From an uncultured Flavobacteriaceae bacterium (GTDB lineage Bacteria > Bacteroidota > Bacteroidia > Flavobacteriales > Flavobacteriaceae), in the NCBI GenBank assembly GCA_947488345.1, contig CANKZQ010000004.1, positions 124,001 to 188,000 of the forward strand: 64,000 bases of DNA. Reading direction: 5' to 3'. The notes under the pieces were generated by a model. It did no database searches. It was not told the DNA's origin and saw nothing but the letters and a program-made list of their open reading frames with translations. A program made the position numbers and the translations under genes. This document shows, piece after piece, positions 1 to 9,418 of the stretch (position 1 is its first letter; every line of letters starts with the position of its first letter).

Positions 1-3000
1 GGTGTTACGATTAGTGATGGAGACACTACCCCTAGTACTACTGATGATACAGATTTTGGACAAGTAAACATTGGTGCTGCTTTAACTAGAACATATACAA
101 TTGAAAATGAAGGAGCACAGACGCTATTTGTGAGTGCACCTTCTTTAACAGGAAGTGCTGATTTTTCAGTTACTGGCAGTCCTGCGTTCTCCGTTGCGCC
201 AGGTGCTACAACTACTTTTGATATTGAATTTACTCCTTCGGGAACAGGTGTTGTTACATCAACAATCTCAATTTCAAGTAATGATCCGGATGCTGAAAAT
301 CCTTATACTTTTGATATTCAGGGAGAAGGTGTCGTTTTGACGGAAGCAGATATAAATGTACAGGGTAATGCAATTGATATCGCAGATGGTGATACCACAC
401 CAAGTACTGCCGATAATACAGATTTTGGAACGATAAATTTAACTACTTCGTCAACGGTTACATATACTATTGAGAATACTGGAACTGCAACATTATTTGT
501 TGGTACTCCTTCTTTGACGGGAAGTGCTGACTTTTCAATAACTGCTAATCCGGCCTTTTCGGTGGCGCCAGGCGGAAGTACAACTTTTGATGTTCAATAT
601 GCGCCAACAGCAATAGGTGCAGCGAGTGCAGAAGTATCGATTCCAAGTAATGATCCGGATACTGAAAACCCATATACGTTCGCGATTCAAGGAGAAGGAA
701 TTCCTGCAAATCAACCAGAAATAGATATCCAAGGATTAGGTAATTCGATTGCAAATGGTGATACCACACCTAGTGTTACGGATGATACAGATTTTGGACA
801 AACAGATATTTCATCAGGAAGCGTATCTCATACGTTTACAATTTTCAATACGGGAGATATAGATTTAAACCTTACCGGAACTAGTCCGTTTGTGACGATC
901 TCAGGAGCAAACGCTGCTGACTTCTCGGTTACTGTTGCTCCTTCGTCGGTTATTACGACTGCTGGAAGTACAACTTTTATTATTACATATAACCCGGCTG
1001 TCATTGGAGTAGGCATTGCGACCATCTCTATTGCAAATGATGATACGGATGAAAATCCTTATACCTTCGATATTCAAGGTGAAGGTATTGATGCAAGTGT
1101 AGATTCACCGTTAATGATAAGCCAATATTATGAAGGTACAAGTTCAATCAATAATTGGATTGAAGTGAAAAATATTTCTACCAATCCAACAATTGCAGGC
1201 TCCTATAATTTGGCATTATTTCTAAATAGTAATGGTACTATTGGAGGAGGTATTGCAACTAATAACCCTGATGAATTTGTTGCAATCCCTGCACTTGCCG
1301 CTGGAGAAGTAGTGATTTTTAGAAGGACCTCTGCAACATTACCGTCGGCTGGAAATTTAGGCTCAGGCAGTATTGTTGAAACTGAGGTGTGTACCTTTAC
1401 AGGGGATGATATTATTGTTATTTCAACATCTTCTGGAGCGAATACATATAATGATAGAATAGATATTGTTGGGGTAGTTGGTAATACTGCTGCTGTGGAT
1501 TGGGGAACAGATATTTCAATCATTAAAGGATGTGGTACAGTAGAACAGGCTTCAACTACGTATAATTCTTTCGATTATTTAGAGTTGACTTTGGAAGAAG
1601 TTAATAACGCCGATCCGAATACAAACATTGCGTTGGGTACTCAAACAGTTGGTTCTACAACTTGGACTACAGGTTGGAGTAATGGTATACCAGATAGAAC
1701 GAAAGAAACTATTGTTAATGGTACTTATTCAAACGCTGATGGTTCTTTCGAATCTTGTAATTTAACGATTAACCCTGGTTCTTCTATCAATTTGGATAGT
1801 GGAGGAACAGGCTCTAATTATGTTTTTGTAGATGGAAATTTAGCGATCAATGGTTCATTTACAATTGGAGATACAGAATCTTTGGTAATGTCTGACCCTG
1901 ACGCATTAATTTCAGGTACCATAAGTAAAATAGAACGTACAACTCCGTTAAATAATTTTAGAGATTATACCTATTGGTCTTCTCCCGTAAGTACTACCAT
2001 AGCAAGTGCTTTCGCAGGAGTGGATCCAAATAGAATTTTCCGTTGGAGAACGCCATCAAATGGGGATACTGGTAATTGGGAAATTGCTTCAGGTAGCATG
2101 GAAGAGGGTAGAGGCTATTTAGCCGAAGCACCAACTTCAGTTACTACGGGTCAACAACATCAAGTTACCTTTACAGGAACTCCGAATAATGGTTTGGTCG
2201 ATGTTCCGGTTGGAATTGATTTGACGAATGGTGATGGTTATGGAGGCTATAATATTATTGGCAACCCATATCCTTCAGCGATTGATATAGACCTATTTTT
2301 AAAAGATCAAGCCAACATTGAGATAAACAATAGTGATGTGACTACGACAGATGCCACAATATGGCTCTGGACACATGGAACAGCCATTTCGAACGAGTTT
2401 GGTGAAAATACGGGTGAGTTTACAGCAGCCGATTATGCAACTTATAACTTAGTAGGTGGAGTTGGATCTGGAAATGATGAAGGAACCGGTGTAACACCAA
2501 CGAACATTATAGGTTCTGGTCAAGGTTTTCTTATTAGAGTACTAACAGTAGGAAATAATGAGGTAACTTTCGAGAATAGTATGCGTGTTAGAGGTCAAAA
2601 TGATACACAATTCTTTAAATCTGGTAAAGCAACTACAGAGAAAGATAGAATATGGTTAAACATGTCTAGCGTTAACACTAAGGCATCTAATCAAATATTA
2701 GTCGGTTTCATGGAGGATGCAACAGATGGTGTTGATAGAGGATATGATGGTTTACATTTAGGATCAGGAAATGTTATATTCTATTCAAACTTAGAAGATA
2801 ATATCTACGCTATTCAAGGTTTAGGAGCTTTTGATCAGTCAAAAGAAGTATCATTAGGATTCTACTCTGGACTTGTAGAAACTCACAAAATTTCTATCGG
2901 AAAAGCGGAAGGTATTTTAGCCGATGAAGATGTATATTTAGTTGATAACGAATTGAATATTGTACATGACCTTAAAGAAGGAGATTATGAGTTCGACGTG

Positions 3001-3309
3001 ACTGCAGCTGGTAACTTCAAAAATAGGTTTACACTGAAGTTTAATAGTGGAGTTTTGAGTACTGATGACTTAGAATTGAATAATAGTTTTATCGTTTACA
3101 GCGAGAATGGTGAATTAAAAATTAAAGCTAGTGATGAAATTTCTAAGTTGAAGGTATATGATATGACTGGTAGATTATTGATCGATAGTGAGCCGAAATC
3201 TGCTGTGTTCGATGTTGAATCTCAAAATGTCAAAGTAGGTACAGTACTTATTTTAAACGCTACCATGAAAAATGGTTCAGTTGTAAGTAAGAAAGCGATA
3301 AAATACTAA
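1..3309 (+). CDS. T9SS-secreted multidomain protein, choice-of-anchor D repeats (5' partial)
   Basis: The frame is open from base 1, so the N-terminus lies outside the window; a GTG at 130 is not a credible start because the repeat pattern continues upstream of it. About 1102 residues are visible. The first ~360 are three choice-of-anchor D type (ASPM/SPD-2/Hydin-like, Ig-fold) repeats of exactly 123 residues, each with a DGDTTPS...DFG opening and a YTF-IQGEG ending. A lamin-tail-like domain follows (residues ~370-500, MISQYYEG and WIEVKN motifs), then a beta-rich region with the YTYWSSPV motif frequent in flavobacterial surface proteins. The last ~75 residues look like a T9SS type A sorting domain (LKVYDMTGRLL, ending KKAIKY). 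Inference: a cell-surface or secreted protein exported by Sec then T9SS. The substrate or ligand is unknown; no catalytic motif was seen. Confidence 0.85.
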   Translation, partial: GVTISDGDTTPSTTDDTDFGQVNIGAALTRTYTIENEGAQTLFVSAPSLTGSADFSVTGSPAFSVAPGATTTFDIEFTPSGTGVVTSTISISSNDPDAENPYTFDIQGEGVVLTEADINVQGNAIDIADGDTTPSTADNTDFGTINLTTSSTVTYTIENTGTATLFVGTPSLTGSADFSITANPAFSVAPGGSTTFDVQYAPTAIGAASAEVSIPSNDPDTENPYTFAIQGEGIPANQPEIDIQGLGNSIANGDTTPSVTDDTDFGQTDISSGSVSHTFTIFNTGDIDLNLTGTSPFVTISGANAADFSVTVAPSSVITTAGSTTFIITYNPAVIGVGIATISIANDDTDENPYTFDIQGEGIDASVDSPLMISQYYEGTSSINNWIEVKNISTNPTIAGSYNLALFLNSNGTIGGGIATNNPDEFVAIPALAAGEVVIFRRTSATLPSAGNLGSGSIVETEVCTFTGDDIIVISTSSGANTYNDRIDIVGVVGNTAAVDWGTDISIIKGCGTVEQASTTYNSFDYLELTLEEVNNADPNTNIALGTQTVGSTTWTTGWSNGIPDRTKETIVNGTYSNADGSFESCNLTINPGSSINLDSGGTGSNYVFVDGNLAINGSFTIGDTESLVMSDPDALISGTISKIERTTPLNNFRDYTYWSSPVSTTIASAFAGVDPNRIFRWRTPSNGDTGNWEIASGSMEEGRGYLAEAPTSVTTGQQHQVTFTGTPNNGLVDVPVGIDLTNGDGYGGYNIIGNPYPSAIDIDLFLKDQANIEINNSDVTTTDATIWLWTHGTAISNEFGENTGEFTAADYATYNLVGGVGSGNDEGTGVTPTNIIGSGQGFLIRVLTVGNNEVTFENSMRVRGQNDTQFFKSGKATTEKDRIWLNMSSVNTKASNQILVGFMEDATDGVDRGYDGLHLGSGNVIFYSNLEDNIYAIQGLGAFDQSKEVSLGFYSGLVETHKISIGKAEGILADEDVYLVDNELNIVHDLKEGDYEFDVTAAGNFKNRFTLKFNSGVLSTDDLELNNSFIVYSENGELKIKASDEISKLKVYDMTGRLLIDSEPKSAVFDVESQNVKVGTVLILNATMKNGSVVSKKAIKY
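16..1090 (+). repeat. Three in-frame 369-bp tandem repeats
   Basis: The segment coding for GDTTPS begins at 16, 385 and 754, an exact 369-bp (123-codon) period. Nucleotide similarity between copies is obvious by eye, especially at the DGDTTPS...TDFG block and the SNDPD.ENPYTF block. The third copy is the most diverged. The array may continue upstream beyond the window edge. Confidence 0.85.
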
Positions 3310-3331
3310 AAGTTAATTATATATAACACAT

Positions 3332-3366
3332 AAAAAAAGCTCTTGATGACATCAAGAGCTTTTTTT
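3332..3366. terminator. Bidirectional intrinsic terminator
   Basis: A perfect 10-bp stem (agctcttgat / atcaagagct, 3-nt loop) is flanked by a seven-A run on the left and a seven-T run on the right. It therefore works for the repeat-protein gene on + and for ndk on -, which converge here. Confidence 0.9.
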
Positions 3367-3381
3367 ATGTGTTTGTTCTTA

Positions 3382-3798
3382 CTAGAATTGTTCTCTACTT
3401 GAGAAATGGAAAGCACCCTCTATTGCGGCATTTTCATCACTGTCAGATCCATGTACAGCATTTTCTCCGATAGAAGAAGCATACAATTTTCTAATAGTTC
3501 CTTCTGCAGCTTCAGCAGGATTCGTAGCACCAATTAAAGCTCTGAAGTCTTCAACAGCATTGTCTTTTTCTAAGATCGCAGCTACTACTGGACCACGCGT
3601 CATGTATTCTACTAATTCACCAAAAAAAGGTCTTTCATTATGAACAGCATAAAATGCCTCAGCATCTCTTCTGGTCATATGTGTCAGTTTCATGGCAACG
3701 ATTCTAAAACCAGATGCATTGATTTTTTCTAAGATAGCTCCAATATTCCCTTTTTCAACAGAATCGGGCTTCAGCATTGTAAATGTTCTATTTGTCAT
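3382..3798 (-). CDS. ndk: Nucleoside diphosphate kinase
   Basis: The 138-residue protein matches the compact NDK family over its full length. It starts TFTMLKPD and carries the active-site histidine in NAVHGSDS (His116), which accepts the gamma-phosphate. The enzyme exchanges phosphate between NTPs and NDPs in the cytoplasm to balance nucleotide pools. The [11 protein letters not shown] segment is also typical. Transcription is monocistronic by layout: it converges on the upstream repeat protein and its end abuts the shared hairpin. Confidence 0.97.
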   Translation of the reverse strand: MTNRTFTMLKPDSVEKGNIGAILEKINASGFRIVAMKLTHMTRRDAEAFYAVHNERPFFGELVEYMTRGPVVAAILEKDNAVEDFRALIGATNPAEAAEGTIRKLYASSIGENAVHGSDSDENAAIEGAFHFSSREQF

Positions 3799-3865
3799 TA
3801 TATTATGTTTTCTAAAATTAGCTGCAAAAATAGCGGTTTTTATGAAAAGACAAAGCTATCTCGTG

Positions 3866-4885
3866 TTAATATTGATGATGGATACTCTCTAACACCATAT
3901 TATCAGCCCCTCTAATTTCCATAAGAATTGAATTTGCTGTTAAATCAAAAATTACGGTTCCAAAATTTTTAGCCGTAATAACGTTGGAGATTCTATTCAG
4001 ATTGGTCTCCGATTCGAAGGCTTCATAAGTATGTGTCAATCCACTCGAGGTAAAATCGAACAGCGGATAAGTTGAATTTGGAAGGTTTGATTTCGAAATT
4101 TCTGATATATGACGATCTCCAGAGAGAAACAATACACGCTTGGCTTTTGAAGCCACAATTAGTTCTTCCATTTTTTGAACTTCATGAGGCATATTTCCCC
4201 ATGTTTCCCATCCATGTTCTTGTGATAAAAACTGTATACTACTAACCAAAACGTTAAAATCAGCTGTAGAATTGGTTAGCTCATTCGCTAGCCAATTCCA
4301 CTGAACTTCCCCCAAAAGAGTGCCATCGTTAGTTTTATTTGGGATATATCGTCTTTGGCCTGTCGGATCTTTTGTCAATGCTGTTCTAAAAAATCGAGTA
4401 TCTAAGATGATTATTTTTATACGTTTATCACCAACAGTAAATAGTTGGGAATGGTAGACGCCTTTTCTAGTCCTTCTCAAGCTACTATCTGAGACATCTA
4501 AGAAATCAAGAAATAATTGCTGGGAACTATCTTTCTGTACATAGTCCAAACCCGCATCGTTCTTGCCATAATCGTGATCATCCCACGTGCCAAGAATGGT
4601 AGTTTTCTCTGTAAAATTTTTATAACTACTATCGCTCTTCAATACGTGATAATCTGAGGCCATTTTTTGCATATCTTCAGTATCTGAATAGACGTTGTCA
4701 CCTCCCCAAATCCAAACGTCCGGGTTGTTCTTTAAGATATCATTCCAAAAAGTGTTTGGGCGATTTTGATCATTACAGGAGCCAAAAGCAATCACAAATT
4801 TGCTCTTTTGATTCTTTTTAGGCGAAGATTTCTTCGAACATGAAAACAACAAGGTCATCACTAATAGTACTGAATATACTTTCAT
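3866..4885 (-). CDS. PhoD-like alkaline phosphatase D family lipoprotein
   Basis: Metallophosphatase-fold enzyme of the alkaline phosphatase D / PhoD-like group, 339 residues from the chosen start. Visible metal-binding motifs are FGSC (35-37), GGDN (61-64), WDDHD (101-105) and GDRH (256-259). The start at 4885 gives a clean lipoprotein signal (MKVYSVLLVMTLLFSC, Cys16); an in-frame ATG at 4918 would add 11 charged residues in front and is less likely. Predicted to be membrane-anchored outside the cytoplasm and to hydrolyse phosphomono- or diesters; the substrate cannot be told from sequence. It is divergent from nrnA, with 75 bp between the starts. Confidence 0.85.
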   Translation of the reverse strand: MKVYSVLLVMTLLFSCSKKSSPKKNQKSKFVIAFGSCNDQNRPNTFWNDILKNNPDVWIWGGDNVYSDTEDMQKMASDYHVLKSDSSYKNFTEKTTILGTWDDHDYGKNDAGLDYVQKDSSQQLFLDFLDVSDSSLRRTRKGVYHSQLFTVGDKRIKIIILDTRFFRTALTKDPTGQRRYIPNKTNDGTLLGEVQWNWLANELTNSTADFNVLVSSIQFLSQEHGWETWGNMPHEVQKMEELIVASKAKRVLFLSGDRHISEISKSNLPNSTYPLFDFTSSGLTHTYEAFESETNLNRISNVITAKNFGTVIFDLTANSILMEIRGADNMVLESIHHQY

Positions 4886-4960
4886 TTTATGGATTTTTAC
4901 CTTGCTAAATTTAAGCATTTCAATATTACTAAATAGTTATTTATTGTATATTCGCATTTC

Positions 4961-5992
4961 ATGAATACGAACGATGTTAAGGTTATAAAAAAGCGATTAA
5001 CTTCTCACGAAAAGATCGTGATTGTTTCGCACAGGAACCCCGATGGAGATGCCTATGGTTCTAGTTTGTCATTATACCATTACCTGCGTGGCTTAGGACA
5101 AGATGTACGGGTTATTTCTCCTAATGACAGTCCGGATTTTCTCAAGTGGCTCCCGAATCAAGCAGATATATTAATTTTTGAAGAACATACTTCAGAAGCG
5201 ACGAAAACACTTCAGGAAGCAACTCTTATATTTACCTTAGATTTTAATGCTTTAAATAGAGTTGGTACGCAAATGCAGGCTGTTTTAGAAGGTGTTTCGG
5301 CTGATTTTATTATGATAGATCATCATCAACAGCCAGATGATTATGCTTTGATCACATATTCCGATCCATCGAAGGCCTCAACCTGCGAAATGATTTATCA
5401 TTTTATTGAAAAGATGGGAGATTTAAGTAAAATTACAGTTGATATTGCTTCTTGCCTTTACACTGGTATTGTAACAGATACTGGCTCCTTTAAATATCCA
5501 TCGACGTCGAGTAGTACCCACAAGGCGATCGCTCATTTAATGGATATAGGAATTGATCACACGAAAATTCATAATAATCTGTTCGATACAAATTCGTACA
5601 ATCGACTGCAATTGTTAGGAATAGCTCTTAAAAATTTAAAAATTATTCCTGATTGTCATACCGCTTATATTACGATATCTCAGCGAGAATTGAACTCTCA
5701 TAATTTTAAAAAAGGAGATACTGAAGGCTTTGTTAATTACGGCTTGTCATTGAAGGGAATTGTATTCGCTGTTATATTTATTGAAGATCAAAAACAAGGA
5801 ATTATCAAAATGTCTTTACGATCAAAAGGAATGTTCTCAGTGAATGAATTTGCCCGTACTTATTTTAATGGAGGAGGACATGATAATGCAGCTGGAGGAA
5901 GAAGTGAAGATTCGTTAAAGCATACAGTATCCAAATTTTTAGATATTTTACCAAAACATAAAAAAGAATTGCAACAATCTTATGAGAACTAG
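4961..5992 (+). CDS. nrnA: DHH family phosphoesterase, NrnA-like (nanoRNase/pAp phosphatase)
   Basis: 343 residues with the complete DHH-DHHA1 set: HRNPDGDA (24-31), LDFN (93-96), DHH (120-122), TGIVTDTG, and the C-terminal DHHA1 motif GGGHDNAAGG (304-313). NrnA-type enzymes degrade 2-5 nt RNAs and dephosphorylate 3'-phosphoadenosine 5'-phosphate (pAp) using Mn. It is the first gene of a likely operon; gldI starts 11 bp before its end. A second route for pAp removal, CysQ, is encoded at 62452, so the functions may overlap. The exact substrate preference is inferred from the family. Confidence 0.9.
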   Translation: MNTNDVKVIKKRLTSHEKIVIVSHRNPDGDAYGSSLSLYHYLRGLGQDVRVISPNDSPDFLKWLPNQADILIFEEHTSEATKTLQEATLIFTLDFNALNRVGTQMQAVLEGVSADFIMIDHHQQPDDYALITYSDPSKASTCEMIYHFIEKMGDLSKITVDIASCLYTGIVTDTGSFKYPSTSSSTHKAIAHLMDIGIDHTKIHNNLFDTNSYNRLQLLGIALKNLKIIPDCHTAYITISQRELNSHNFKKGDTEGFVNYGLSLKGIVFAVIFIEDQKQGIIKMSLRSKGMFSVNEFARTYFNGGGHDNAAGGRSEDSLKHTVSKFLDILPKHKKELQQSYEN

Positions 5993-6515
5993 TATTTTTT
6001 TAGTGATTTTAGTCCTTGCTGTAAGTTGTACGGCACCTGCACCGCGAAAACCGGTGGTTAGAAAAACATCCACGTTTTTAACAGAATCTATTCAGCGAAA
6101 TAAAATTATTAACGAAGTAGAAGAAAAGGCGTTGTTGGATTATATGAAGAATGATTCTTTGAATACGTACATAAGCTCACCGAATGGTTTTTGGTATCAA
6201 TATATTGTGAAAGATTCTTTGAAGACCGAACTTCCTATTAAAGGAGATGAAGTAATATATGCTTATGAAATCAAAGATGTGAATGACGTCTTACTCTATG
6301 GCAAAGAGGAGTTGGGTGACAGAAAATATATGGTAGATAGAGAGGAGCTGATTTCTGGACTGCAAGATGGTTTAAAATTGATGAAAGAGGGAGAGGAAAT
6401 ATTATTTTTATTCCCTTCGCACAAAGCTTACGGTTATGCTGGATATAAGAAAATTGCAGGGAATCAACCTTTAGTTTATACGGTAACATTAAAAAAAATA
6501 ACAACGAGTAAATAA
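5982..6515 (+). CDS. gldI: Gliding motility lipoprotein GldI, FKBP-type peptidyl-prolyl isomerase
   Basis: 177 residues. Lipoprotein signal MRTSIFLVILVLAVSC with lipidated Cys16, a charged linker, then an FKBP fold at about residues 75-174 (GDEVIYAYEI, LISGLQDGLKLM, PSHKAYGYAG). GldI is required for gliding and T9SS function in Flavobacterium and probably helps fold envelope components. The ATG overlaps the end of nrnA by 11 bp, which implies coupled translation; the nrnA-gldI order is common in flavobacteria. The last gene of the unit is a second, larger isomerase. Confidence 0.9.
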   Translation: MRTSIFLVILVLAVSCTAPAPRKPVVRKTSTFLTESIQRNKIINEVEEKALLDYMKNDSLNTYISSPNGFWYQYIVKDSLKTELPIKGDEVIYAYEIKDVNDVLLYGKEELGDRKYMVDREELISGLQDGLKLMKEGEEILFLFPSHKAYGYAGYKKIAGNQPLVYTVTLKKITTSK

Positions 6516-6520
6516 GAGAT

Positions 6521-7630
6521 ATGAAATTTTTGAAAATTGCATGTATACTGTTGGTGGTATGTACTTCTTGTAAAACAGCAAAATACAATGACCTATCGAA
6601 TGGCTTATATGCCGATATAGAAACGACTAAGGGAGATATTTTAGTAGAATTGTATTATAAAACAACTCCCAATACAACAGCTAATTTCGTTTCACTAGCA
6701 GAAGGAAATAACATTTATGTGAAAGATTCTTATAAAGGAAAACCGTTTTATAACGGACTAACATTTCATCGTGTGGTAGAAAATTTTATGATACAAGGTG
6801 GAGATCCTAATGGTAATGGATCTGGCGGCCCTGGATATAAATTTGAAAATGAGCATCCAAAAAATGAAGATGGTTCTGATCTGTATCTTTATGACAAACC
6901 AGGCGTTTTAGGAATGGCCAATGCAGGAGGTACAGACACGAATGGGAGCCAGTTTTTTATTACCCATGTTAAATATCCTAGTCTTAACGGTGGCTATACC
7001 ATTTTTGGACAGTTAGTGAAAGGACAAAACGTTGTTGATAGTATTGCTATTGGGGATAAGATGAACAGCGTGAATATTATAAGGGTAGGAAAAGAAGCGA
7101 AAAGCTTCAATGCAGCGAAAGTCTTCAGTACTTATTTTGCAAAATTGGAAGAAGCGGCGAGAATTAAACAAGAAAATTTGGCTAAAGCGAAAGAAGATTT
7201 CTTGGCGTTGATAAAAGAAAATGAAGCAAAAGCCAAAGAGTTCCCTTCAGGATTAAAAATGCTGATGACAAAACAGGGCACAGGTATAAAACCGAAGTTA
7301 GGTGTAAGTGTTCGAATTAATTGTTCTGGTTTTTTTAAGGATGGAAATTTGTTTTATTCAACTGAGAAGGATGTCGCTGTAAAATATGGTAAGTTCAATG
7401 CTCAGGCAGACGCCCGAGGTGCTTACACTCCTTTTAAAAGAGTCTACAGTGGCGAGGCTAAATTGATACCAGGGTTTAGAGAAGGAATGTTAAATATGAA
7501 TTATGGCGATAAAGCGATGTTATTTATACCGTCACATCTTGGATATGGAACTCAAAGAAATGGTCCAATACCACCAAATACAGATTTAATTTTTGAGATA
7601 GAAGTAGTTGATGAAAGTCAAGACCAATAA
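6521..7630 (+). CDS. Cyclophilin-FKBP fusion peptidyl-prolyl isomerase lipoprotein
   Basis: 369 residues holding two unrelated prolyl isomerase folds. After a lipoprotein signal (Cys17) comes a cyclophilin domain at ~30-195 with FHRVVENFMIQGGDP (82-96), MANAGGTDTNGSQFF and the GGYTIFGQ strand. A Lys/Glu/Ala-rich helix (~200-245) links it to a C-terminal FKBP domain (~250-367) with IPGFREGML and PSHLGYG motifs. It starts 5 bp after gldI, so the three genes form one operon. Likely role: outer-membrane- or periplasm-facing folding of exported proteins. Both active sites look intact by motif. Confidence 0.9.
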   Translation: MKFLKIACILLVVCTSCKTAKYNDLSNGLYADIETTKGDILVELYYKTTPNTTANFVSLAEGNNIYVKDSYKGKPFYNGLTFHRVVENFMIQGGDPNGNGSGGPGYKFENEHPKNEDGSDLYLYDKPGVLGMANAGGTDTNGSQFFITHVKYPSLNGGYTIFGQLVKGQNVVDSIAIGDKMNSVNIIRVGKEAKSFNAAKVFSTYFAKLEEAARIKQENLAKAKEDFLALIKENEAKAKEFPSGLKMLMTKQGTGIKPKLGVSVRINCSGFFKDGNLFYSTEKDVAVKYGKFNAQADARGAYTPFKRVYSGEAKLIPGFREGMLNMNYGDKAMLFIPSHLGYGTQRNGPIPPNTDLIFEIEVVDESQDQ

Positions 7631-7633
7631 ATT

Positions 7634-7662
7634 AAAAAGTGAGCTTAATGCTCGCTTTTTTT
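7634..7662. terminator. Bidirectional terminator between the isomerase operon and meaB
   Basis: Stem gtgagc / gctcgc (one G-T wobble, loop ttaat) lies between runs of A and T. It overlaps the last codons of meaB on the minus strand. Confidence 0.8.
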
Positions 7663-8742
7663 ATCATATAAATTGAGTAAATACTCGGCCGCATCAAAGG
7701 GTGTTATTTTTGAGCTATTTACTTGTTCCAACTGTTTTTCGAATGCTTTTTGTATAGCAGGATCTGAATAAAAAGCCCCCTTTAATTGTTGATTGATAGT
7801 TTCTAACAACCAAAATTTATTTTGATCATTGCGATGTCGTTCGAAATAATTGCTGCTTTTCGTAAGTTGAACATAAGTTTCTATAATATTCCAAACTTGG
7901 TCAATATTAGTAGTATGCAGAGCACTACAGGTCAGTACTTTTGGCTGCCAACTACTTTCTTTTAATGGATACAAATGTAGGGCTCGTGCGAATTCTACTT
8001 TAGCCAACTTTGCATGTTTAATATTATCCCCGTCGGCTTTATTAATCACAATAGCATCCGCCATCTCAATGATACCTCTTTTAATACCTTGAAGTTCATC
8101 ACCTGCTCCAGCTAACTTGAGCAATAAGAAAAAGTCTACCATCGAGTGAACAGCAGTTTCTGACTGCCCTACACCAACAGTTTCAATGAGTATGGTGTCA
8201 AAACCTGCAGCTTCGCATAATACAATCGCCTCACGTGTCTTTTTTGCTACACCACCAAGAGAATCTCCTGAAGGCGAAGGTCGAATGAAAGCGTTTTGAT
8301 CTTTGACTAACATTTCCATGCGCGTTTTGTCTCCTAGAATACTACCTCTATTGATTGAGCTACTAGGATCTACAGCTAATACGGCCACTTTTTTACCTAA
8401 ACTGGTAAGATAGGTACCAAAAACCTCGATAAAAGTACTTTTACCAACACCGGGTACACCCGTTACACCAATACGAACAGAATTATTGGCATGAGGAAGA
8501 CATCCAGTTATAATTTTAGACGCCTTACGTTGATGTTTTATGTTAGTGCTTTCCGCTAAGGTAATGGCACGACTCAAATAACTGCGATTGCCCTTTAATA
8601 TGTGTTCAATGAAGTCTTTGTTTGAAGGTAGTTTACTTCTTTTGAGTTTTATTTTTTTTATGGAAGAACTATTGGTCGAACTTGGCTGATCGATACCATC
8701 TATTTCATTTAGAGCAGTACTATGTTTTTTTTTCTTTGCCAT
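7645..8742 (-). CDS. meaB: Methylmalonyl-CoA mutase-associated GTPase MeaB (ArgK family)
   Basis: 365 residues of the G3E-family GTPase MeaB. The P-loop GVTGVPGVGKS is at 92-102, followed by VLAVDPSSS, the Switch/Mg segment ILIETVGVGQSE and the base-specificity motif NKAD. MeaB guards adenosylcobalamin-dependent methylmalonyl-CoA mutase by gating cofactor loading. The mutase itself is not in the window, but an ATP:cob(I)alamin adenosyltransferase that makes its cofactor is encoded at 53927. The N-terminal ~45 residues are lysine- and serine-rich and look unstructured. Confidence 0.93.
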   Translation of the reverse strand: MAKKKKHSTALNEIDGIDQPSSTNSSSIKKIKLKRSKLPSNKDFIEHILKGNRSYLSRAITLAESTNIKHQRKASKIITGCLPHANNSVRIGVTGVPGVGKSTFIEVFGTYLTSLGKKVAVLAVDPSSSINRGSILGDKTRMEMLVKDQNAFIRPSPSGDSLGGVAKKTREAIVLCEAAGFDTILIETVGVGQSETAVHSMVDFFLLLKLAGAGDELQGIKRGIIEMADAIVINKADGDNIKHAKLAKVEFARALHLYPLKESSWQPKVLTCSALHTTNIDQVWNIIETYVQLTKSSNYFERHRNDQNKFWLLETINQQLKGAFYSDPAIQKAFEKQLEQVNSSKITPFDAAEYLLNLYDKKSEH

Positions 8743-8869
8743 ATGAACTTCTTAACAGCTATAATTTTTTGCATAAATGCTAAGAATGGTAAATTTAAAA
8801 TAATTATTTTTAGAAAACTGCAACACTACTTGTATTTCATCGTATTTAAAACAGAAGCACCTTAATTAA

Positions 8870-9418
8870 ATGAGCCAGACCAAATTTTTACAATCAAGAT
8901 TGATAGCAGAGTGTAAACTCAACAATCAAAAGGCACAATTGCAGGTATATGATATGTATTGCCGAGCCATGTACAATACGGCATATAATTTCGTAAAAAA
9001 TGAAGCAGTTGCTGAAGATATGGCTCAAGAAGGATTTATCAAAGCATTTCAAAAAATTGAGACCTTTAATGAAGAAGTATCCTTTGGGGCTTGGTTAAAA
9101 AAAATTGTAATCAATTTGTGTCTTGACTGGTTAAAGAAGCGAAAATTGAATGTTGTATCTATAGATAATAGTAATATTCAAGTTGCAGATGAAGATGATT
9201 GGGAAGTGGATGATAGTATTACAATGGAATGTATTAATGAATCGATTCGAAAGTTGCCAGATAAATATAAAGTAGTGCTGAAACTGTATTTATTAGAAGG
9301 ATATGATCATCAGGAGATCGCACAGATTTTGAATATTTCTGAAGTCGCATCGAGATCACAGCTATTTAGAGGAAAAAATAAATTAAAAGAATTATTAAAA
9401 CAATATAATTATGCCTAA
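8870..9418 (+). CDS. ECF-type RNA polymerase sigma factor
   Basis: 182 residues with the two-domain sigma-70 ECF layout: region 2 at ~25-85 (YDMYCRAMYNTAYNFVKN, AEDMAQEGFIKAF, WLKKIVINLCLDWLKKRK) and region 4 at ~128-178 (LPDKYKVVLKLYLLEGYDHQEIAQIL helix-turn-helix). The next gene starts 8 bp before its end, so it is the head of a three-gene unit. It probably directs RNA polymerase to envelope- or stress-related promoters under control of the following membrane protein; the regulon cannot be read from the window. Confidence 0.93.
   Translation: MSQTKFLQSRLIAECKLNNQKAQLQVYDMYCRAMYNTAYNFVKNEAVAEDMAQEGFIKAFQKIETFNEEVSFGAWLKKIVINLCLDWLKKRKLNVVSIDNSNIQVADEDDWEVDDSITMECINESIRKLPDKYKVVLKLYLLEGYDHQEIAQILNISEVASRSQLFRGKNKLKELLKQYNYA

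Noticed and set aside
16-1090. Possible CRISPR array
   Set aside because: The 369-bp units are coding, contiguous and in frame, not short repeats with spacers.
1203-1523. 106-codon antisense open frame in the repeat protein
   Set aside because: Low-complexity shadow of the lamin-tail-like region with no signals of its own.
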